From Jaenimonas drosophilae (taxonomy: Eukaryota; Euglenozoa; Kinetoplastea; Trypanosomatida; Trypanosomatidae), in the NCBI GenBank assembly GCA_030849065.1, contig JASAON010001619.1, forward strand, positions 41,691-105,690: a stretch of 64,000 bases of DNA, written 5' to 3'. The position numbers and the translations under genes are program-made. Position 1 is the first letter of the stretch, and every line of letters starts with the position of its first letter. A model generated the notes under the pieces. It saw nothing but the letters and a program-made list of their open reading frames with translations. It was not told where the DNA came from and ran no database searches. Below, piece after piece: positions 56,396-64,000 of this stretch.

Positions 56396-57106
56396 ATGGA
56401 ATGGGCTCCAGGCAATGCCAATGCCAATGATGCCTCATCGTATTACAACGGAGCTAGTGCGGGCTACATGGCTTGCGCATCTACACCGGTGCCACTGTTC
56501 GGTGTCGTGGTTCCTGGGCAGCCCATGCTCACGGATTGCCAACCTGTAGAGCCACTTGGCAGTGGTAAATGGACGTTGCCTTTGGGACCTGCATTTGCCT
56601 CTCCATTCGTGGTGGTGCTGCATCCATGCGGTGCATCGGAACCTCTTCCACCTGGCATGGGTATTGGCGTCTATCTTGCTCGTCAAGATCAGCTTGACTG
56701 TTTTCAGTACATTGGTGCACTTACCAGGGAGACTCCCAGCTCTCTCTTCCAGCTTCCGTCCGCCCTGTGCAACTTGGATGTGCCAGTCAGTATAGTTTTG
56801 GGTCTGTCCCTGGAGCGGGAGGTCGACATTCAAAATCTGGGTATGACAAAACAGCAGCCCTTACAGCAAGTGGAGGCAGCGACCAAAGTTGCCATTGCAG
56901 AACGCCTGCTGGGAGAGTTATACAATTACGTATGCAGCTACGCACGTACGGTACCAGGCAGCATTGTTCGATCCATCTTTACTGGCGGTATTGGCGATGC
57001 CAGTGGAGGGGATGAGGAGCTCCTGGTCATGCCCATTGGCTTCGTTGATACGTGGAGAGATCGTCTGTTTAGTCGAATTCACAAAGATATCGGATTTTGG
57101 CAGTAA
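56396..57106 (+). CDS. HIKESHI: Hikeshi/OPI10-family Hsp70 nuclear import factor
   Basis: A 236-residue protein. After ~30 Asn/Ala-rich residues the Hikeshi N-terminal domain follows: LFGVVVPGQPMLTDC, then GKWTLPLGPAFASPFVVVLHPCGA and LPPGMGIGVYLARQDQLDCFQYIGALTRETPSSLFQL. This matches the FGCLVAGR, FxxxLPxxxxINHVVVFMLGT and PEGMGGSVYF blocks of human Hikeshi. The C-terminal domain AERLLGELYNYVCSYAR and WRDRLFSRIHKDIGFW corresponds to the LDNFYNFASSF and FQRRLAQNPLFW blocks. Hikeshi carries Hsp70 into the nucleus under heat stress. Confidence 0.85.
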   Translation: MEWAPGNANANDASSYYNGASAGYMACASTPVPLFGVVVPGQPMLTDCQPVEPLGSGKWTLPLGPAFASPFVVVLHPCGASEPLPPGMGIGVYLARQDQLDCFQYIGALTRETPSSLFQLPSALCNLDVPVSIVLGLSLEREVDIQNLGMTKQQPLQQVEAATKVAIAERLLGELYNYVCSYARTVPGSIVRSIFTGGIGDASGGDEELLVMPIGFVDTWRDRLFSRIHKDIGFWQ

Positions 57107-59134
57107 ACCCTGGCTCCTGGTGAAGATACTTCCGCTTCCAAATGCCATGAGTGAGTTATGACCCATCAGGAAGGACCCTACCAATGATTGTTTGCAGACA
57201 ATGTTCGCACATTGCACTTAACGTGTTTCTTCTTTTGCGTTGCATTGTCGTTTCATTATGGGTCACTCTAGATCATCAAGTGTCGCAGAAGGTTTTCCGT
57301 CGTTCCGGCGGTTATAGTCTAGGTTCATTAGGCGTTTCTCTTTCATCAAGGGCCTGACAGATTGGTTTTTGGTACTTTTTTTTGTTGAGTATTGTCATTT
57401 CGTGCAGCTTTCACAGACCCCATCTCTCATTCACCTAGCTGACTGGTTTTCGGTTTTCTCTCTTACACATTATTGTGCCTCCTACAAAGGCTGCGCTTCT
57501 TGTCGTCTGGAGATCTGCTGCGCTGTCTAGACGAAGGGCGTGCTCTTTCTTTGACAGGAATTCACTCACTTTGGTGAGAGACCCAGTAACACAACAAGTA
57601 AACTCAGTCTATTTGTGGCTGAAAACTTACTGAGTCTTCATTGACGTTAGGTTCTGCCTTCATACGATTTATCGATTTGGTAGGCAAGTACCTCCCGCTC
57701 CTCTCTCCTTCACTCCCCCATTCCCTCCCTCTCTCCCTCTTGCTCTCTGACACACACCTCACACCTGCAGCTGCCTCGTGCACGAACTCCAAGGAACTCT
57801 CATCAGCCGATACATCACAGGAGCTTCCTGCCACGCTCTAACTTTAGCAGTTAGATACGTGCACCGAAGGCATTCCACACCAGCAAAGAGCGGTCGCTCA
57901 CGTCCACTCTCACACTTCTTGTTTAGTTTGTCCCCCTTCCTTCTCTCTTTTTTTGTTGGGTTTTTATCTTTGTTTCTTGTGTTTTCGCGGTTGTGGCGTG
58001 CGCTCTCCAATAGTTCACCCACACCAGTCAACCCAACAGGCCTCCCCTTTCAGCCCGGAGGAGAAGGGATCCATCACCACGTGAGACTGCATTGAGAATC
58101 GTGGTTCGCGTGAAGGCCGATTCCACGAACGTGAGCTGCACTCTCAACGCCTGTACTGGCATTTTTTGCTCTGCGATTTATTGCTCGATAAGTCATTCTT
58201 TTTTGTTTGTTTAAACACAAAAAAAACATCAACAACCCAATTGAAAAACAGAAAAAACACACACGAGCCCACACAACAAAAACCACAAACACACACATCT
58301 GGATCGGGATTCTGAAGTGGTGAGAAATTGATTCACTTCGCACATCCGCCCATCCATCTTTTCTTTCCACGCGGCGCTGCACACGCACAATCTAGTTTGT
58401 CTGTTCTCCACCCCGGACTCTCTCCGTTTGATCTGCTTGGCAATCGAGCGTGGGGCGCCGTTTCTTCTTTTTCCCCATTTGTTGTGTCCTCCTTTGTGGG
58501 CTTCGTCTGAAATCCTTCAGCCCTCTCTCACTGAACCCCCAATATATATAAAAAAAACACAAAAAAACAAAAAAAAACAGGAAGAACAGAACAGAAGAAT
58601 CGATCACCCGTACCCCAACAGGTTGACGTTCTTTTCCTCTCTGAGTCTCTCTATTTGGGCATACACCTAGTTCCTCTTTTGGGATCTGAGGTTGTTTCAC
58701 GCAGAGACCAGAAACGGGCTGGAAAGAAACGTGCTGTGACTGTAGGTTTCCTGGATTTGCTGGGTGGCAAAGAGTGGAAACGGACTGACGATCAAATTGA
58801 GCGTCTGAATTGAGGTGCTAAGTTAGAGCAGGTGTGCAAGAAGTAGCGGCCAGTAGTAAAGGCCTCCTGCATCTGCTGATCGATCCTGCCAGGAAAGCCG
58901 AAACAGTCTCCTTGTGAACGGCATTTTTACCTGGGTGATCCTAGCATTTCACCAGGAATTCTTCGCTGGACGACTTGGCATATCTTCTGTGAGGTTGAAC
59001 ATTTTCATTCAGCATCACAGCTTGTGTGCGTGCGTGTGTGGATTCATTGCAAGCAAAAACGGGGCTCACGCTTGACTGCTCGGCCTACAAGGAGAGTTGA
59101 TATCTGGTAGCAGACGACATCATAACGTGAAGAA
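57107..59134 (+). other. Long untranslated/intergenic region before the polyglutamine gene
   Basis: About 2 kb without a convincing gene. It holds repeated T/C tracts (57640-57760, 57900-57990), an A-rich stretch with TATATATA (58542-58583), and a hairpin near 58931-58954 pairing CCTGGGTGA with TCACCAGG. Several AGs could accept the SL, so the next mRNA may have a leader of several hundred bases. Confidence 0.5.
58931..58955 (+). promoter_or_regulatory. Small hairpin in the probable 5' leader of the polyglutamine gene
   Basis: CCTGGGTGA and TCACCAGG can pair with one bulged base around a ten-base loop. It lies about 180 bases before ATG 59135. A structural or regulatory role is possible but unsupported beyond the pairing. 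Confidence 0.3.
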
Positions 59135-61876
59135 ATGGGTGGCTTTCCTTCCCACGATGCCGCGGGCTTCATCTACACAACCGCAGTGCCTACTCCGAAC
59201 CAATCAGGAAGTGGATCGGTGGAGATTTGTTTGGTCCCACTTATCCGGCGCTACTTCCACGACAATAATAAGAAGTTAAAGGACGCTGTGACGCAGATTC
59301 ACTTCAAATCCCCACCCAATGTCACCGCCACCGCCCTCAACGCGATGCAGCAGGTAACGGTGGGAACACCAACGTCCATGGCAAGCTCTACCACGACAGA
59401 GATGCACTTTCCGTATGGCGATGATATCCGCCGCAACAAGTCATGCCTCCAGCACTACAGAGCGTTGGAGCATCTGCTGAATCAGGTGGAGGCATCATCG
59501 TTTGGCACCACGAAGGTCATCTTCGAAGCGGCGGAGGCTGCCGCTGCTGTGGCGGACAAGATTGAGCGCACTCGCGAGCAGCAGCGACGGGCTGATGTGG
59601 CAGAGGTTCTTGATACGGCTGCTGCCTTGACTGCCAGGCATATGGCATCCAAGGAGAATGACGAGGAAGATTCTGAGGATGATGCTGATGAGATGGATTT
59701 GCCAGCGGACATTGAAAGGGAGAGCACAACTGCTGGAGTGGCAGATGATGCGCCAACAGAGGCTGCGACTGCAGCCCCTGCCGCAGAAGCGGATCTGGAT
59801 GAGAGAAAGTCCCCAGAGAGCGTACCTCCCCCCAGGGCCGCGCCGAGCTCTCCCAACAACAGCCGAAAGAACTGGCCTGTGATGCGCCCGCTACCCTGCG
59901 CGATTTGCGTTATTGAGCCTGAGGGAAGTGGCCGCAAGGGTCACAACACCCAAGGAGAGTTTCAGCAACTGAATGGGATTCCCTTGTCTGACTGGACGGC
60001 TATCCAGGGACGGAAGCTACACTGTGTTGGCTATGTTTCGTGCTTTTCGGAGCGTGTGGCATCGCTGGGAGGTGGCGTACATGCGCCGTCGACTACGAAT
60101 GGCCGAGCGACCCCCGGAAGCTCCACGGCAACCATGAATGCCTCAACCTCTTCGGTTTTTGGTAATGCCACCAGCTCAGCCAACGGCCCACGTATTCAGC
60201 ACTGCGGGGAGGATGGACTGGACCTCTACCTCCAAATCTCTCTCCAGCATGAGGATGCATTCCGCTTTTTGTTGGAGCCCGTTGCTCTTCTGGCGGCAAT
60301 GACTTTCCGCTCTCAATTTTTGAATTGCAGCATGAGCCAGCATGCGGCCTGCAGCAAACGCGTGGAAGAAGCATTTCTTTACCACTGCCAGCTTCTCAAC
60401 ATTCACGTTATGATCCCCAAGACCAACTACTTCCAACTTCGTGCATTATATGATCAGCTGCCGCTTCTAGAGATGATCGACGAACTGGGAGTGAACGACA
60501 GGCACGCCTCTACCGTCTCCGCGACACGAACAGGAGGAGCAAATGAAGAAGGCGCAGGAATGGATGAAGATGGCCCCGGTGCGGCGGTTGAGGGAGAGCG
60601 CTCCGCGGATTTGGCTCCAACCACTCTCTCTGCCAACACCTCTCCTGTTGGGAGCAGCACCAGGCGCAGTCGACGCAGTCGTAAGCGCCACAGGCGCACT
60701 CGTCTTGGGGCAGACCAGGATGAAGTGTACCGTAATCATGCCTCGCGACTTCCAAAATGCTCATTCTATGAGCTCCACAACGGTGAGTACGGCTTAGAGA
60801 TGGTTGTCGACGGAGATTTGATGGCTCGCTTCATGAAGTACGTGACTGACACCGCTGCTTTTGAGACTGTGAAGGGTTACTACGTACGCTGCGACTTGGG
60901 TCCTCTCATGAAGGATCGTCGTCACGCCATTCAATCACACCGTGAAGCTCTGCAGGAATACCTGGATCAGCAAGATGAAGATGACCGGCTCCTCGGGAAT
61001 GAACTGTTAAGTGCGACGGTGAGGAAGTGGTTGGAGGTTGGCGCTATTGAGGATGAACGACGACAGAAGGCCCTTGCGGCAGCTGCTAACGCAGCCCCAG
61101 TGACACAGTTTCCGGTTGCTCCCATGGCTGCCCCACAGATGATGATGGTTGTCGGTGGTCAAGGGGGTGTAAGCTACGCCATTCCTGCGGGGGCGCTAGG
61201 TGGACTTCCCCTTGCTACTCCTCCAGCTCCTCAGCAGGCTGTGCAATTCTTCAACCCTGCCACTGGGCAGATGCAGTACGTAATGACAGCCGCCCCTCCG
61301 CAGGCAGCGGCTCCTCTTCAGGCAATGCAAATCCCTCAAGGAGTGCAAGTACAAGGATTCCAAATGGCCGCTGCACAGCCTGCACAACAAATTCAACAGC
61401 AGCAGCTTCAACAGCAGCAACCTCAGCAAATGTTTGTTTCCCCAGGTTCAGCGTATCCCTACGCCGTAGATCCGTCAATGCTGCAGTCAGCTGGAATGCC
61501 AACTTTTGTTCCCACTGCAACCCCTGGCACGTACATACCTACCGCTGGGGGCTACTATCAAGTTGCACAGCCGGGACAACCTGGACAACCAATGATGCTT
61601 GCACCTGGAACATTTGGAATGGGTTTGGCAAAGCCTACACAAAGCGCACCTCAACAAGGCCAACCACAAGCACAGCAGGCAACGCAGATGCAACTACAGG
61701 CATTACAGCAGCAACAACAGCAGGGCATTCCCATGAACCAACAGATACTGGCTTTTCAGCAGGCGCAACTGCAAGCACAACAGCAGCAGCAGCAGCAACA
61801 ACAGCAACAACAACAGATGGCGTTACAGCAACAGCTTCAAGCTCAGTACATGGCTCAATTGCAGCTTGCTCAGCAG

Positions 61877-61908
<32 letters not shown>

Positions 61909-62467
61909 TAACCTGATGCAGCAGCAACAGCAGGCGGGTCAAAACCAGCAGATACCATCGATGATGGCATCTCCGCGTCAGCATCAACCGAATCAACTCC
62001 AGCAGCAGCAACTCCTTCAACAACAGCTTCTCTTACAGCAACAAGCTCTGCAGCAACAACAGCAACAGCAGCAGCAGCAACAACAACTGCAAGCTCCACT
62101 GTGGCCACCACAGTCTGCTGTCAGCGGAGCACAGCCGAAATCTTCCGGGAGCTCAGTCATTCATCAGAACCCGTCAGGGGTGATGGATGGCACTGCTGCT
62201 GTGAACAGTGCGAACGCGAGCAAAGCATCTCATTCGCATCTAGACCTTTCCATCTACAACAACTTCAACACCGTCAGTCCAGTGGCCAATAGCAGTGCAC
62301 TGCAACATTCCTTTGGCTCCTCCCCGTTCAATATGGATCTGCGTTCCAGCAATAACGCCGAGGACGACAACGACCCCGATGCCACCATGGAAGCTGCCAG
62401 TGCGGCTATGGCAGCTCTGCGACAGTCAGCTGGGGGAGACCTAGACCTGTCTGATGGAGATGACTAA
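59135..62467 (+). CDS. Large polyglutamine protein (unknown)
   Basis: A 1110-residue protein. Residues 1-630 hold ordered segments (SVEICLVPLIRRYF; RKLHCVGYVSCFSERVASL; LDLYLQISLQHEDAFRFLLEPVALLAAMTFRSQFL; SFYELHNGEYGLEMVVDGDLMARFMKYV) split by acidic and Ala-rich loops. No family is recognised. From ~690 to 1000 the chain is Gln/Pro/Ala-rich, with pure Gln runs at about residues 882-893, 912-923 and 971-985, encoded by mixed CAG and CAA. The C terminus is acidic and ends DLDLSDGDD. Gln-rich proteins of this type often bind RNA or seed granules. The ordered N-terminal part is the better handle for identification. Confidence 0.75.
61776..62094 (+). repeat. CAG/CAA polyglutamine tracts
   Basis: Three dense glutamine-codon tracts lie at about 61780-61816, 61875-61907 and 62047-62091, separated by Leu/Ala-containing Gln-rich sequence. 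CAG and CAA alternate, which limits slippage compared with pure CAG runs. Confidence 0.85.
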
Positions 62468-64000
62468 GTGAAGACTTCTAAAGTTATAACGTAAGGGCTC
62501 ATGTGAATGCCTTCACGGACGCGGTACGTCTCGTGTGCGTTTCAGAGGCCTCCCATCCCAATGCTACCAGAAACCCCGGACCAAAAGGTTTCTTTTTTTT
62601 CGGCGCTGCCGCAACTCCATCTCTGTTATTGACACAAGCGTTGATCGCTCGCGTTGACCATTCTTGACGACAATGATCATTCAGTTGCAGCGACCCCATA
62701 AGAGAGGGTAGTTAGTGGCACAACTGCCGACAGGATAGTACGAGGGTAGATGAGGTGTTTCATTTCGTGCATCCACTTGCGACGGCGTTTCCTCCTACCC
62801 ATGTTGACAATCAGCATGGTACTTTTGGGCCCACTATTTTTGTTTTTTCTTCTTTTCGTTGTGTTGGTTGTCGCTTGTGTGACCAGCGACCGGCGGTTGA
62901 GTTTGAAATCCTTGGTTCTCCGGTTCACCGCACTTGGAGCGCAATGCGATCCTGTATGTTCCATGTCTTCGGTTGGTGCTCTGTGAAATGTCGCCAACTT
63001 CTCTTGATGCTGCTGGAAGCGCGTTTTTCCCCAGGGAAGAGTGTTGAATCTACCGCGGGAACAACTCGTGCAGTTGATAGCAGCCACGCGAAGGCACAGG
63101 GCATACCGTGACTTACATACTGTTGGTAGATGGGAACGGCGGTCAGCTGACCGTACCTCCGGAGTCCTGTGGAGAAGCAATCTCTGAAACGTTGTTTGAG
63201 CCGGCAGGTAACGTGCCACTAAATCTCCATTCATACAGACTCAATTATATGGAAGTATGCAGTGTGGTAGAGAAGCAGAGAAGTAACTAGCAGTACTACG
63301 TTTAGGTGAATGGGTGAATGAATAGGTTCAAGGCCATGGTCAGAGGAGCTGCTTGAGGAGGTTGTTGATCCCTCAGCTGTCCCGGTATTGGATTCACTGT
63401 CAAATGTGTGCCAGTACCATGCATACCACAATGAGTTTTCCCAGGGCTTCACATTTCAATCCACTATCGCGCCCCTCCAGTTCAGCCAGTCATTGTTTGT
63501 GTATCTCCTCATTTCCCGCACGAACAGCACCAAACCGCATGCACCCACAGACATCTAAATCCAATAACAGCAAAAAACCTATATCACATGTCGCGATGCC
63601 AAAAAAAAAAACGTACACTCTGTCTCTCTTGAACCACACTTTGATCTCGTGTAGTGAAACGACTCAGATTCATAACATGTGTTTCATCCAGAACAGCCAA
63701 CCACCCTGTATTCTCCGTACGTTCATAATATCTTCTCTTTCTTCCTCTTATGAGTTAGAAGTATGGATTCGAAACGCTGGTTGACAACAAATATGAACAC
63801 AAGTTTTCCCATGTCTCTAGATTGCATCTCCCACTGGAACATCTGCCGTATATGCCATCAACGAACTGTGTCAACTTCACCGTTTCCTTTTTCTTTCTTT
63901 GCCTCAGATAGCCTTGGGTAATTTGAACTTACGCAGGTTTCGAACACGCCTTTCTTTTCTCGTTTCCGTGTAGCTTTCACTGTCGTTCCCCTTTGATCTG
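62468..64000 (+). other. Terminal region, no convincing gene
   Basis: About 1.5 kb. Frames on both strands are short and T-rich or basic, and none resembles a known protein. Pyrimidine runs occur at 62590-62602 and 62840-62860, and an A11 run at 63601-63611. At the very end a T/C run is followed by AG 63972-63973, probably the SL acceptor of a gene just beyond the window. Confidence 0.5.
63949..63973 (+). promoter_or_regulatory. Polypyrimidine tract and SL acceptor for the next gene
   Basis: A T/C-rich run at 63951-63967 is followed by AG at 63972-63973, with no competing AG inside the run. It suggests the polycistron continues on the + strand past the window. Confidence 0.4.

Noticed and set aside
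58877..58902. Sequence resembling the conserved 5' end of small-subunit rRNA (TGATCGATCCTGCCAGG)
   Set aside because: Only about 16 bases are similar. The sequence after it does not continue as rRNA, and no other rRNA signature is nearby.
61635..62111. A 158-codon - strand frame rich in Val and Ala
   Set aside because: It is the reverse reading of the CAG/CAA tracts of the polyglutamine gene.
62677..63234. A 185-codon - strand frame near the end of the window
   Set aside because: The product is Arg/Thr-rich with no domain. It would need transcription against the polycistron and has no supporting signals.

Overview
The window is nuclear DNA from a kinetoplastid protist. About 32 protein genes lie head to tail on the + strand with no credible gene on the - strand. 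Most are separated by roughly 150-900 bases carrying pyrimidine runs followed by an AG, the layout of a polycistronic unit processed by spliced-leader (SL) trans-splicing and polyadenylation. Kinetoplastid-type content supports this: a small terminal uridylyltransferase, a PPR protein, divergent mitochondrial ribosomal proteins, MORN proteins and several flagellar genes. The genus cannot be fixed from the sequence. A single N inside a tandem repeat at 31328 marks a gap in a draft assembly.

Layout. 1-3.9 kb: the tail of an upstream gene, an Eco1-type cohesin acetyltransferase, an intergenic stretch with two good C/D-box snoRNA candidates and one weaker H/ACA candidate, then an SLC49/FLVCR-like transporter. 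4.6-12.7 kb: a membrane-bound metallophosphoesterase, a NUDT19-like Nudix hydrolase, the Rad1 subunit of the 9-1-1 clamp and a possible TFIIE-beta-like protein. 13-18.2 kb: a long coiled-coil protein whose 5' end may carry a conventional GT-AG cis-intron, and the Rrp8 methyltransferase. 18.4-28 kb: a divergent FAD glycerol-3-phosphate dehydrogenase, a tandem gamma-glutamylcyclotransferase-fold protein, the ciliary transition-zone protein TMEM231, a delta-type tubulin, a mitochondrial PPR protein and two small RPB12-like zinc ribbons. 28-43 kb: uS15m, a WW/MORN protein split by the assembly gap, a small basic protein, RWDD1/Gir2, a DnaJ-like chaperone without HPD, CTP synthase, a second MORN protein, an SMP lipid-transfer protein and a terminal uridylyltransferase. 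43-64 kb: an ITFG2-like beta-propeller protein, a kinesin with a large motor insertion, a short Rrp5, the PP2A scaffold subunit, a likely mitochondrial protein, Hikeshi and a polyglutamine protein. The last 1.5 kb holds no convincing gene.

As is usual in kinetoplastids, neighbours do not form functional operons. Themes recur: rRNA maturation (snoRNAs, Rrp8, Rrp5), chromosome maintenance (Eco1, Rad1), flagellum and cytoskeleton (TMEM231, delta-tubulin, MORN proteins, kinesin, coiled-coil protein) and mitochondrial gene expression (uS15m, PPR, DnaJ). Start codons were chosen as the first in-frame ATG after a plausible SL acceptor; several longer open frames begin only with GTG or TTG and were trimmed.
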